Assembly (NCBI GenBank): GCA_005656395.1
Contig: SRSI01000028.1
Location: 124,001-188,000 of the forward strand
Length of the DNA stretch: 64,000 nucleotides
Direction of reading: 5' to 3'
Source: Strongyloides papillosus
Lineage: Eukaryota; Nematoda; Chromadorea; Rhabditida; Strongyloididae
A model generated the notes under the pieces. That model was given only the letters and a program-made list of their open reading frames with translations. It searched no databases and was not told the origin of the DNA. Of the stretch, positions 25,257 through 37,861 are shown one piece after another. The number at the start of each line of letters is the position of its first letter. The stretch's first letter is position 1. The translations under genes and the position numbers were made by a program.

Positions 25257-27540
25257 AAAGATTATCAAATTTTTGTAGCTAGTGAAGAGGATCAATCAAA
25301 GTAATGATGGTGGCGCATAAAAATTTTATGATATATTCCTTCATTATTATTTACCATAAAGAAATGTAATAATAATATTTCTAAATTAATAAAAATAAAT
25401 CACGAATATGTTATAAGGAAAAAAACCTACAATAAATTTCACATTTTATCTATATAATATATTTTTATATAGATACATAATAAATTACTTGAAACACGAT
25501 ATATTTGTTGAAAAATAAAAATGTCAAATTAAAATTTTTCACACATCTTGGAAGGTATGAAAAAGAAGTAATAAATTTATCATAAGGAAAATGTTGGCTT
25601 TTACCATTACTTATTTTCAATAATTTTTTATATGTATAATTATCTTTTCATTTATAGTCTAGTTTTATTATTACATGAAGTTTTTTTTGGTCATAAAAAA
25701 TATTTCATCATTTTCCATGGTTTATATTATCTTTAATATACGCTCTGATAATAATAGTTTTTTTTTACTTGATTAGATACTTTTTCATTTATTTTTAAAA
25801 CAATATCGCATTTTTGAAATGACACTTTATCGTATGGTAGTTTTAATTGCCTATCCAATATATCATCCATTGTTAATTTTATTAATGAAATGAATAAAAA
25901 CATGATTATTTTACAACTGTTTTTTTTGTATTGTCTTTGTTTATCAAGATAACGATAATGTTATTACTTATTTCATTCGTTCTACCTTTCATTTTAGAAG
26001 ATTGTATTAATAATTCATTAAAATTTTTTATCAAAAACTCAGCTGCATAGTTTATTTATACTATACATGTAGTTTTTTTTAACTTTAAGGAGTCCTTCAA
26101 AATTTTAGTTTTAAAAAATTTATAATTTATACTATTAGTTTCATCTTTATATGCATAAGCTTAACATGAGCAAAAATATATTTTTTAGTTTTTTAAATTG
26201 TAATATTAATTTATTTTTTAACATAACTGCTTTCTTGGAAAAGACATTGAAATATTTTTTGTTATCATTTGTAGGAGTTGTTTTAGTACAACTATTCAAA
26301 TAAAATTTTGTTAATAGCATAATATAAAATGTGACAGTGAAACAATAGTTAACTCAGACGACGGAATAGTTGGTGTTGTTAATTTGGAATATCCCTTTTT
26401 CCTTCATTTATACTAAAATTCATTTAACATTCATATTTAATTTTTTTTCAGCTCACTATAATTATTTTAACAAAACAAACCTTTTCCAAATATTAAAATT
26501 ATTCTATAAGTCGTAGGTCAAGTAATACAATTTAATGAAGATTGCATAAAGACATGATTTGAATAAAGTTTTATTTATATCATTGTAGATATTTTAACTT
26601 TTATAATCATGAAATATTGAAAAATAATAATTGTTTTAAGATTAAATATATCTAAATATAGTTGATTACACTGTCTGTATTACGTTTCTTTTGTCTATCT
26701 CACTATTATTAATTGTATAGTATTTATTTAATCAATCTATATATTATGTTATATTTTTTATCAAATTTAAAGTTAAGTAATGATCAATTAGATCATCTGA
26801 ACACAAAAAGTTATTTTTATACCAAAATTTAATTATATTAGGGGAATTAAAGAAAAATAGGTAGAAAAGTGATCTCCTTAAATAAAAACATTTAGAATTC
26901 ATGATAAGATATAACATTTACTTGTATTTATGCATATTCATTTAATCATATACAATCATTTGACAAACTTTTTTATAATTTCCTTTAACAATAATATATA
27001 TGTTATAAAATTATTTTATTTCATTTTTATATATTGACAATAAAAAAAAGATTCCATATAACATGAAAACATATTATTTTCAATATTAAATTTAACAAAC
27101 ATATTTATTATTTTAACACAAATTGGTGCAAGTTTTAATAATTTTTTGTCCTTTTCAAAATATTAGTTTTAAGCTATAAAGATAATCAAACTTCTATTAT
27201 ATATACATCTGAAGTATGTATTTCTTCATTTAATTATTTTATAAAATTTATAGTCATATTTGGTGCTCAAAGTAATATAAATGCATACATACATTATTAC
27301 GCACGTATATCATTAAAATTAAAGGGTTATAATTGTGAATTTTTTTTGTTAATAATATACATATATAACAATTTATAATTATATACATTATTCTTATTAT
27401 TCTTTATTCCAACTTACATAGAGCGGTTTTATTTGTAGGAAAAATATTTAAAAATTCAACAATATATTTGATCATTTCAAAATGATTTTTAATCTACTCT
27501 TATATATATAAGTAGTTTTTGTTATTTTAGAAAAGTAAAA
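25257..27540. other. 2.3 kb intergenic DNA, nothing recognised
   Basis: Featureless AT-rich DNA up to a TTATTTTAG at 27522-27530, a candidate trans-splice acceptor 10 bases before the next start codon. Confidence 0.5.
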
Positions 27541-28573
27541 ATGTCATGTAAATTTAGTCTTCTAACTGCTATCGTCTCCGAAGATACCATTCGTAGTTTT
27601 GCTTACACATTTATCAATGGAACATATAAATTAAAGATGTCCAATATGGTCCAAGCTTTTATTTACATGAATCAATTACTTAGTGACCCATATGAATGTG
27701 AAAAATTTGATGCCTCAGAATTGTTAGAGACTGTTGAAGGTTACCTATATACAATTTTAAGTAGTGACATTACTTTTAATTTACGAAGAGCTGTCATAAA
27801 ATTTATGGGATCATTAGTTAATGAAATAAATAAAAAACAGACATATACATTAAAAAATCATGATTTAATTATATTGCTTTTAGAAAATGGAGTATTGTAC
27901 GGTTATGGAAAATGGCCAAGAGATCCTGATTTTATTTATCATCCTATGGATAATACAGAGACAATCTTTAGGCAACATGTAAAATATGTTTTTGATAATT
28001 TTGCTAAAGGTCATACTTATGATGAGTTACCAAAAAATTTAAGTAACTTTAATTCAGTGATCCATATTTTTTATGATATCATGGTATCAATCATGAGTAG
28101 AATGGGTGATGACCTTTTAAAGCACTATCGGTTTACGATTGAATTTGATAAATTAAATAGGTTAGAAAATAATGTTTTGGAAATGATATTACCAGCTATG
28201 ATGCCATATTCAGAACATGAAGAATTTGAGGATGATCTTGTTAAATCTGACTATGTTTTAATTATGAAAAAAATAACAGTAAGATTATTATTAATTATCA
28301 ATGAAGAATTTTGTTATAAGGTATCTAAAAAAGGTATTTATGATGGCGTTACAACTGATAATTTAAGGAAATTTTTCACTTTTGTATGTGGTATCACAAA
28401 ATTAGTAAAAGACGAGAAGAAAAGCGTATGTTTTTAGATTATTATTTTATATCTTACTAACTGATTATGAATTTTTTTAGAAAGAATTTATAATTCTTCA
28501 TCAAAATTTGGCTACATTCATAAACACCATGTGTATTGATACTGCTATTGAGAAAGAGAATAAAAATTTGTAA
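27541..28573 (+). CDS. all-helical orphan protein (325 aa)
   Basis: Exons 27541-28425 and 28481-28573 (phase 0, 55-base intron) encode 325 residues, starting MSCKFSLLTAIVSED and ending KENKNL. Its composition is real coding (acidic and amphipathic helices, Met-rich, motifs such as YGYGKWPRDPDF) with no signal peptide or membrane segment. No known domain recognised. In length-wise order it faintly resembles the orphan encoded at 33509-35010: both have an early FxLL plus Thr motif, then an LLSSD/ILSSD helix start followed by a basic helix, and a C-terminal block with runs of Ile, Leu and Lys. The two may therefore be distant relatives. That link is inference by eye only. Confidence 0.82.
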
Positions 28574-29829
28574 AAGATGGATTATACCAATTAATAATGA
28601 AATCTTATAATGACTTTATATTTTATTAGGAAATACTTTTGCTCAAAAAATATATTCTTAATCCACAATTTGATGCAAATTCTATAGTTTTATGATAAAT
28701 TTAAATCTCAAAAAATTACCTTAATAAAAAATTATCTGGATATTTCATACTATTATAGCCTTTAATTACTTTTTTTTAATCTATTTTTCGTGACGATAAT
28801 AAAGAAAATATAAATATTTATTTTAGTTTTTGTCAATGTGGAAAAGTTTTAATCATGAAGGATAATTATTATTTATGTGTTACTATGATGATAATAAGTA
28901 AAAATATAGAACAGAGTGTTAGATTGTTTCACATGAGTGTAATTATCCTTTTTAATTCTTTCTCATACTGTTCTTTGGACTTGTTTTAAAGATTAAAGCA
29001 TATTCGCATTTTAATGATATTTTAAAAAGATTATTTCACCTGTTTTTATTAAAACTCACTAGATTTATGTTTATTGGGAATTAAAATCTTCAGAATTTGA
29101 AAATTAATATATTTATCATACAATATAACTATTCAAATCATTTTATTTTTAAAATGAACCATAGATCTATAAATATTTTTAATTTAGTTTCTATGACATA
29201 CTGCTGCATAAATTATTAGTCATAGAACCTCTCTTTTCAAATATTAATGTAAGCATTACATAAATTTGCAGCATTATAAAAATAAAAAAACACCGAAATA
29301 ATTTATGTTATATGTTTAAACATAAATTTTAAAAATTACTTAAAAATGATTATTTTAACATAAAGGGAATTTTTTATTTTAAAATATAATTTTTTTGAAG
29401 TTTAAAAAAACAATAATTTTAAACGTTTTATGTCCTTGCTCATTCCTCTTTCAAATATTATAAATATATTTTTTATTTACTGAGTATTAAAAATAGCTCA
29501 GAAAAAAGATATATGAAGAGGAATTTTAGAAAAAAAATTATCTTAAAAAAATAACATTAAATACAATATAAAATTACATTATAATATTGTTAACATTTTA
29601 TTAGCATTATAAAATTACCTGTGAACATTTAATTGCATAAAAGAATATGTTATTTTATAACAATTTTAATAGAAGATTTTCAATTTAGGAATATTGGCAA
29701 ATTACAGTTTTTATTTATTTAAAATTAAACATTGCTTATTGTGATATTCTTTAATTACTAAGTAAGTTTTAATAGTTATATAAAATAAAAAAATTTTCTT
29801 TTATTTTAACACTACAAATAAATAGACGT
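28574..29829. other. intergenic, nothing recognised
   Basis: AT-rich DNA between the helical orphan and the duplicated block. No open frames or repeats noticed. Confidence 0.5.
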
Positions 29830-31620
29830 TTGAGATAAGAACAAAAAATACTAACATCCTGCAATTTTGAAAAATATTGACATATGTATGTTTATATATC
29901 AAAGCATTAAAGACGCTTAATGTAAAGTGAAATGACAAGCCTGTATTTGTAATTACAATATTTAAATATTATCAAAATTTAAGTTTAATTTTTACATATA
30001 AAGATAATTGATGTTACATTATATGAAACTTTTAATCTTTTAACAAATAAATAAACAACAAAAAATAATATAAATGGAATTTGAATAAAATGAATATTAT
30101 ATAAATTAATATTATTATTTAAATTAGTATGTTATTATATTTTATATAAGTCTTATATTTTTTAAGATCGGTACATAAAATTTTAAAAATATTTATTATG
30201 TTTATGTCAAGAAAATATTTAAAAAAGGTAGTTAATTAATTAAAAATTGTCACTTTTTGATTGGTTTTTTATAACAATAATATTTTACTTAATAATTGGG
30301 TATTCAACGTCACTTATTAAATATAATTTTTTTTCTATCCATCCCCTCTATATTATTTAAAGAACTATAACATCATTTTATCAAGTCTTCAAGATATTCT
30401 TTTAAATAGAATATAAATTCGTTCTTCTTGAGTCTCTAATTTTTTTTTCTCAATATTTTTTTCAATTATACACATTTTTTCTTTAGAAATGTCTGGTAAA
30501 AAAGTAATCTTGGCTAATTAATTATAACATAATTCAAGCCGCATTCTTTCCACATGACCAAAATCCAACTTAAAAAGTTAGAATAGTTTTGTTTTAATTT
30601 TTCTATGAATTTTCAAAAACTAAAGTTTCTGAAAAGTTCGATGTATAATGACACATAAACTTAATGTCTCTAAAAACAGATAAACCAATATTTTTAAATT
30701 TCTTAAAATTTCCTTTTTTTTATTATTAACAGCTAATACAATCAGTTTACCGAGTTTTGCTAATTTCCTTAAGTAAATGTAAGTGAGAGTTCTCTTGATT
30801 GTAGATTTACAATGATCTGATATCAAATATTTAACAAGAAAGTCATCAACCAGTCTGTTGATAGTTGAAATATATTCGTATAATGCATCAATTGTAGAAA
30901 GATTACAATAATCAATCATTTCGGTTTGTTCTCGAGTATTATTTAATTTAGAATTTTTTGAAATCTCATTTACCAAGAAAGTCACTTTTCTTTATAACCA
31001 TTTTCCTCATTACTATTTCTTATATTATCAGAATCGTATTAAAGATCTTTTACGTTATTACAATAAATAGAACCAACAATGTTACTACACGTCTTTAATT
31101 TTTATATAGAATTCCAAAGTTTCAAAGAAAAAATTTCTATTATATTGAAAGTTAAAAATTTGTCTATAACTTTTGAGAATAGCGCCTTGTGTAGCTACTT
31201 GACATCTAAATATAAAACAATCTTTCAATAATATTTATAGGTTTTGACACTTTTGGTTAACTCATTTTATTTAGTATTATTAGAGTTGTTAAATTTTTTA
31301 AAAACCGAATTCGTACAATTTCCAAAAAAAGAGATAAGATACTAAAAAATTTTCAAACTTTATTTTGATAAATTGTTATCAATAAATATTCAAAAAAAAA
31401 GTTTAAGAGCATTGTCTGTACCAAAGTAGTAACTTTTTCGATGCTAATAAAAAAATTCTATCCTTACAATCTTTAAATAGATTTGTTGCGTTAAAAAGTA
31501 ACCTTTTCCCTACATCTAATAAAATGATATAATCATTTATGTTTTCAAAAAGGATATCAAACATTTTTTATTAATATTTGGTATATCAAAACTGATTTAG
31601 TAACATAATTTGTTGAATAT
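29830..31620. repeat. tandem segmental duplication, copy A (decayed)
   Basis: This block matches 33215-34980 in the same order and orientation. Anchors are CTAACATCCTGCAATTTTGA (about 29852) against CTAACAACCTGCAATTTCGA (about 33237), the AAATAAATAAACAACAAAAA stretch (about 30045 against 33415), CAATAATATTTTA (about 30275 against 33500), and TCTATCCTTACAATCTTTAA (about 31457) against TCCATCCTTACAATCTCTAA (about 34807). The spacing between copies is 3.35-3.4 kb throughout, so it is one duplication that includes 3' flank and gene body. Confidence 0.75.
30300..31620 (-). pseudogene. decayed paralogue of the orphan gene at 33509-35010
   Basis: Only the C-terminal third stays open (30985-30620). 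It aligns with the intact copy: NLSTIDALYEYISTINRLVD against NLCILDVFSNYLGSINEIIT, then VLAVNNKKKEILR against LFVLNKKKINEIR. The N-terminal two thirds (about 31000-31620) still match at DNA level but carry stops and indels, and the start codon region is lost. It lies 3.4 kb from the intact gene in the same orientation and arose by tandem duplication. A short protein from the surviving frame cannot be excluded. Confidence 0.72.
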
Positions 31621-33214
31621 CTAAGAAGATGTTATGTTGCATTGTCATTTAATACAATAGACAAGAGAAATCAAAATGTATCTATGTATGTTTATTTAAA
31701 AGAATAGATTATATTAATAACTATTTATAATTATCAATAAAAATATCATAACGGAAATTGTTTTATAAAATGTTTGTTAACAAGAGAAGGATAATTTTTA
31801 ATGGGCATTAGTTGGAACTTGTCCAATGAAATATCAAAACAAGGATAGTATGTTAACTTCTCATATTATCTTTGAATCTGAACTATGATTACTACTTTAT
31901 TTAACTGATAGTGATCATAATTATGTAAAAAGGTGAAAATATAAAAAAAAATGAAACTATAACATAAATCTCGATAAGTTTACAATAAATAAAACATAAA
32001 TGATTTATTTTCTAATATAATAAAAAGTTTACTAGAAATAATTTTAAAATGAATGTAATTTGTAAATAGTAACACGTCCATAAACAAGTATGATAAATGT
32101 TTATATAAAGGTTATAAAAGTATATTCCACTTAATATAAATTAAAATGATTTTGAAATATATGTGCCTTTAAAAGAGAGGTATTCAAATGGGATAAAAAA
32201 TTTTATTTGTCGATGTCGACATTTTTAAAAAGAGTATAATATTAATGATTTATAATAAAATAATAACGATTTAATTTAATATAAGAAAAAATTAATCACT
32301 TGATATTTTAAATGTATTTAAAGATGATCAAAGTTTAAAATAAAATAATTTATCTTTCAAATGGTTATTTAAAAAAAACTGAATATATAAAAACATTTTT
32401 TCTTTCCAAAACATTTTAAAATAGCATTCTATATATTTACATGAAAAGATGCATTTATTTGGTTAAGGAAAAAAAGAAATTAATCTAGTATGAATCACTA
32501 TTGGAAGAAAAAATAAAATAATTTATCTATTTAATACTTACTGGTAAATTATGAAGATATAACAAAGTAGCTTTTTGATGTTAAGGGAAATATAACATCG
32601 TCAAAAAAGTAAAAAATTGCTCTGATTATAGAAATGCCACTTCTAAATATAAATGAAACTAGGATCATTGAAAATTTATTGAAGATAAATTTTTTACTTC
32701 TTATCATTGGTTAATATATACACACTTTTTATTATCTTTAGAAATATTTTTTCTAAAAACGTTCAAGAAATTTTTTATTCTATATTATTTGATAAATTGC
32801 AACATGGTCTTTGTAAGGATTAATCAATCCATTTTTTTAATATATCATAATATTTTTTGCTTTGTAAATTAATTAGTTAAATTTTCCAAATAAATTTTTT
32901 CTATATAATTTTTTATCAACTTCTTTCTTATTTCCTAATCACGTTTAATTTAATAAATTTTACAATTGATTTTCGATTGAATAATGAACTTTTAAATTTA
33001 AAAAAGTATTTTAATGAACTTCAAATCAGCCAATATATATTTTTATGTTATTAAAAAGTCATATAATTATAAATGAATTCATTAGTATGTTATGCCATCA
33101 TAAATATTTTATAAATATTTGAATCATATTAAATATGAGATAATGCAATGTTTATTCTTTATTTCATGTTTCGAAAAAACATAAATTTATGTCAAAAACG
33201 TAAGTAAATATTAA
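31621..33214. other. spacer between the duplicated blocks, nothing recognised
   Basis: AT-rich DNA without long frames; presumably the promoter side of the decayed copy. Confidence 0.4.
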
Positions 33215-34980
33215 TTTAATATAAGAATAATAAATGCTAACAACCTGCAATTTCGAAAAATTTTAAGACATGTATATACGTGTATTGGTAATATAGAGAA
33301 TTAATTGTATTGAGTATCATCTGTGAAGACAAATGGGTATGGGAAAATATGGTTTAAATTTTACATATGAATATCAATGAAGTTGCATTAAATGAAATTT
33401 TTTTTCTTTTAAAAAATAAATAAGCAACAAAAAATATGTTTAAAAAAAAGAATGAACAAATAAATAAAAATCGCCAATACTTATTTGCTCTTTCCTATCA
33501 ATAATATTTTATTTCCAAATTCGACACTCAACATCACATATTAAAGTATTTAGATAGAATTCATTTTGCTTATTATTATGTACCATATTTAGTGCATTTT
33601 GACACCACAATCTTATATTAAAAAAATATTCTTCTATATCTGCAAAATAATTTTGCTGTTCAACCAATTTTTTTTTAAGACTTGAAAGTAAGTTTTCATC
33701 AAATATTGTGTTAGTTAATGTAAATTCCGATAAAAAAGAATAGTTACTTAAAACTGAGGCAAAAAATTTATTCCATGTACTTGTTATATTATCGATATCG
33801 TACTTGAAGAAAAAGTTAAATATTAATAACATTTGACTAATAAACTTACAAAATCTAGTGTTCTAAAATATTTTGATAGGTAAGCACAAACTATCTCAAT
33901 GCCTTGAAATATTACCTTGCAAATACTATTCATCTTCCTAATTTCATTAATTTTTTTCTTATTCAAAACAAATAACAATATTGGTCTGACGATTTTAGTT
34001 AATCTTTTAATATATTTGTAAAGAAGTGTTGATTTAGTAATTGAACTTGAGTGTTTAGTAACCATAAATTTAATAAGGTATCTTGTTATAATTTCATTGA
34101 TGGATCCAAGGTAATTTGAGAAAACATCTAAAATGCAAAGATTTACGTTTTCATTTGCATTATCTTCCTTATCATTACTAATGTTTTTATGATTATTTAA
34201 ATTTTTATTGCTAAAACTTTCAACTTTTGAAGTTTCATTACAACCGCTTGAATAATTATCTACTTTATTCAAATAATCATCATTCAATTGATCTTTCCTT
34301 TTAGAATGGTTTTTTTTTCCATAAAAATGCCCTCCCTTAAAACAATGTGTTTTTTTAAAAGTATAGCTTCTTTTTAAACGACGGTTTCTTTTAAGGGTAT
34401 ATTTAATTTTATCATTAACAAATACATAGTCAATTAATGTTTCTATTAAAAGTTGGAAATTACTGATAAAGAATTCTAAGCTTTCAAAAAATAGTTTGTC
34501 ATCATATCTCAAGGTAATAATAAAATCATTGGCTTTAATAAAAGTAATAAGTTTAAATATTTGTTGGCCATAAATTATCTCATCTAATGTTGATATTCTT
34601 AATGTAGTACCATTTCTAATATTCTTACTCTTTGAAGAAGGAAGATCATTAAAAACACTTCGAATAAGACTTTCAAAAAATGATATGCTAGAACATTGGA
34701 AACATTTATTTTGTTCTATTGTTATTAAAAAGCAATTACAAATAATTTTGAGGAGGTGTGCCTTGACTACAGGTGAAACTTTGTCTGATGACAATAAAAA
34801 AACAATTCCATCCTTACAATCTCTAAAAGCATAAGTTGCATTAAAGTTAATATTTTTTTCAATACAATTAGTTAAACATGAATTTATTTTTTCGAATAGT
34901 ATTCCAATTTTTTTGTTGATATGTGGTATATTAATATTGATGCCATAACATAACTTGTTGAATGTTTCTGTGGTGAAGTA
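33215..34980. repeat. tandem segmental duplication, copy B (contains the intact gene)
   Basis: Counterpart of 29830-31620; the shared anchors are given there. The last 30 bases of the coding start of the intact gene lie just outside the detectable homology. Confidence 0.72.
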
Positions 34981-35010
34981 TTTTTGTAAAAAATTAAATT
35001 CATGTTTCAT
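33509..35010 (-). CDS. helical orphan protein with a basic Asn-rich insert (484 aa)
   Basis: Exons 35010-33850 and 33802-33509 join in phase 0 across a 47-base intron (GTAAGT...TTCTTCAAG), giving 484 residues. Starts MKHEFNFLQKYFTTE. Residues 1-200 are helical and rich in Leu, Ile and Phe, with cysteines. Residues about 205-270 form a basic then Asn/Ser-rich linker (RRLKRSYTFKK, KNHSKRKDQ). Residues 280-484 are helical again and end in CRIWK. No signal peptide or known domain. A decayed tandem copy lies downstream on the same strand, and the gene at 27541-28573 may be a distant relative, so this looks like a lineage-specific, locally duplicating family. ATCTAG two bases before the ATG could be a trans-splice acceptor. 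Confidence 0.84.
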
Positions 35011-36195
35011 TTCTAGATGTATATTGAAAAGTGATTAAATAAAGTTAGAAAAATTAAATATTGTTAAAACTGTTTATAAAAGTAAATACAAAATTGAAAT
35101 TATCAAGTTAACTAAAGTGTTGTAAAATTGAAATATCTAATCATTGATGTATTTGTATTTAAAAGAGAAAGGCATGTCTGAATATTTATAAATTGTTTTA
35201 ATTAAAGAAAAAATGATCAGTAGAAAGAAAGTGCTATTTTTTTTCATCTTTCTCACTTATTAAATAAAAATTGTGATCATTATAATTTCAATATAAATAA
35301 AATCTAAATTAGTGGCCTTAAGAATATCAAATAGTTTGATGAGTTAAAATGTAAATATTTTCTTTTGATTCATATTTTAAAAAGTTTATGGAAATTGTTT
35401 AAAAGTAAGATTACGTTTACTATAAAAACAATAGATATTTTGTCTGGTGTTGTATTTTATTAAATCATTCGTTAACACCGTTTTAACTAGCTAAAAATGA
35501 AATGGTTATTATATCATATATTTTCAATAGAGGAAAAAATCATTTCAGTCAAGTACTCTTTTTCTTTTCTAACTCTATAAAAATGTATATAATTTTTTGG
35601 ATAGATGCATAGACAAAAAGAATCACTTTATTCAAAAAATTTAATCTTATATACGCCCGAAAAAAGATGGTTTACTTTTTTTATTTTTTGGAAATCAAAA
35701 TAGCATAAAAGGATTCTTTTGTCAAATACTAATAAAAGAATTTGTGATTTATTGTATAAGATATGATTTTTCTTATAAATTATTTTATAAATACGCAAAT
35801 ATAACGAAAGTGAATTTTAATTATAAATTTCTAGATCTTAGTAAATTATTCTTGTAAAGTTGTCCCTTTGTTGTTCAAGTAAAAATATTTTGAAAAATAA
35901 ATAATATAAATTTTTTTAATGATTTTTAATGCTAAGTAAATACGAAATCTCTTCTATATAACTCTCAAGGCTACAATTTTTAGAAATAAGATCAACCAAA
36001 TCTTATACCATACTTGTATTTATCTTTAAGAAACTAACACTAATTGAAGCATAGTTTTTTTTTTCTTTTTCATAAACTTTTATATACACGTACAAGAATG
36101 TCCATTTCAAATTTAGTATTACATTAAAAATGTAATAAAAATTTGTTACTATCATTTTTTATTTCAATTTATAATTTTACTCTTTTTTTAAACTA
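35011..36195. other. intergenic, nothing recognised
   Basis: AT-rich DNA, the presumed promoter side of the orphan gene on the minus strand. No open frames. Confidence 0.45.
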
Positions 36196-36412
36196 TACAG
36201 GGTGGGCCAAAATGTGCATCACAGTCGCAATCAAATTTTCCCAATAAAAACTTTGTAATGTATAGTAATGTCTTTCAATTATGATTAAAAAATACTTTTA
36301 TCTTTTAATCTTTCGCAACATGATTTACTTTGTATTAACAAAAGAGAATGAATTGTAGACAAAATTATGTAGTTTGAATACAACTGTGATGCATATTTTG
36401 GCCCACCCTGTA
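36196..36412. mobile_element. 217-bp mariner-type MITE with near-perfect 30-bp TIRs
   Basis: The left end TACAGGGTGGGCCAAAATGT... (36196-36225) and right end (36383-36412) are inverted repeats of 30 bases with one mismatch. The outermost TA on each side fits the TA target duplication of Tc1/mariner elements, leaving a 213-base element that starts CAGGGTGGGCC. The interior has no coding capacity. The near identity of the two ends suggests a recent insertion or selection on the ends. Confidence 0.88.
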
Positions 36413-37293
36413 TAATATAAATTTTAATTTAATGTTAATGCCAGATTTATTGAAACGAGTTATTAATATATGAGTTTAGTAATCTTTATAAAACTATGGA
36501 TAATTAATTATTTAAAAAATGGATTTATTATATTCTTAATTACAATTCATAAGATTTTAGGATAGTTTGTAGTCTTTGTTCTAACAAATTTCGTAGCTTA
36601 AAGACTATTCTATTCATTATAAATATTATTTACTTATAACATATCTTTTTTTTATTTCAAAGTTGAATCACATATTTGGGATTCAAATAAAATGTATTAA
36701 TGCAATATGAGAAGAAAAATAAAACAATATATCATTAATAAATTTTCAATTCATAAAATTATATATTCACTTCGAGCAATGATTATGTTGTCTACTATCA
36801 GTTACTAAAAGTCATATTATAATTTAGAATATAAAAAAGAAACATAATTTTTCTTATAAAAGACGTTTCTTATACATGGAGATAAGCTAATATTTATTTA
36901 AAAAACATATTGTATAGTTATTTTCTATAAGGTTAAATGAATAATTTAGTACATTTCAGATTCGATTTTTTGTAAAAAATTTTAAAGGAGTATTGAATAT
37001 ATAGAGGAAATTTTAAATATTTCTTATTATGTAGTCTAATCATTATTTATATCTAGGTTATCCTTATTTAATAATGCAGAATTTTTATTTTTAGTACCAA
37101 AATTTTAGCTCTTTAGACCAACATAATGATTTTCCTTTAAATAAATGTTTTAAGATATTATGAATTTATTTATTAGTACTGTAGTCAAAATTTAAATTCG
37201 GTATTAAAATTTTTTGATAATTAGTATCACTATTATCATTTTGATATTTAAAGATTAATACTTCGAAAATTTAGAATCTTTTTAGTTACCAAA
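36413..37293. other. intergenic, nothing recognised
   Basis: AT-rich; ends with CTTTTTAG at 37278-37285, a candidate trans-splice acceptor 8 bases before the next ATG. Confidence 0.45.
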
Positions 37294-37861
37294 ATGTCTG
37301 ATGATTTTATAATTCCTAAAAAAGGTAAAACTTTTAAACCAACTTCTCAAGTACAGAAAAACGCCATTGAGTATTACAAAAAACTTGTTGATGTAACTGT
37401 AAGTTAAAACTCTCTAATGATTCATTAGTAATAAATTCAGGAAGTTAATGAAAATATTATTAGAGAGAATATTGAATTCAAAAAAGTTTCAAATTATTAT
37501 GTTAAAGGAAAAAAAGATAAAAAGGTTGTTTGTGATAAAAAGAAAAAAGTCACAAATAACAGTAATGATAAAATAATCAAAGTTCTGGATGATGAATTTG
37601 ATAAAGAATTGGAAATTCTTACTCAGATTAAAAAGAAACGAGTTCAAATTTGCTTACAACAAAAAAAAGTAAGTACAAATAATAAAAAGAATAATTAGTA
37701 ATATCTTTTAATTTTTATAGAATGAGAGAATAGAATCAGAAATTGTTTTAGAAAGTGAAACATTAACAGATTTTTCTAAACTTCTGTACACACCAAAAGA
37801 TGTTCATGACTTATTTACAGAAATGTTTTATGATATTCATCGTGGCATTAGTAAATACTAG
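37294..37861 (+). CDS. small lysine-rich protein, three exons, frame conflict at an A8 run
   Basis: Exon 1 (37294-37398) starts MSDDFIIPKKGKTFKP, exon 2 (37441-37678) is lysine-rich (KKVSNYYVKGKKDKK, then FDKELEILTQIKKKRVQ) and exon 3 (37721-37861) reads LTDFSKLLYTPKDVHDLF and ends SKY. All splice sites are canonical (GTAAGT donors, AATTCAG and TTATAG acceptors). Exons 1 and 2 join in phase, but exon 2 ends one base out of phase with exon 3. The donor directly follows eight A residues, so one extra A (assembly error or true mutation) would explain it. The alternative phase-0 donor GTTCAA inside exon 2 is weak. The product of about 160 residues is predicted helical and nuclear-like in composition. 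No family recognised. Exons are too short for simple open-frame searches. Confidence 0.6.
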
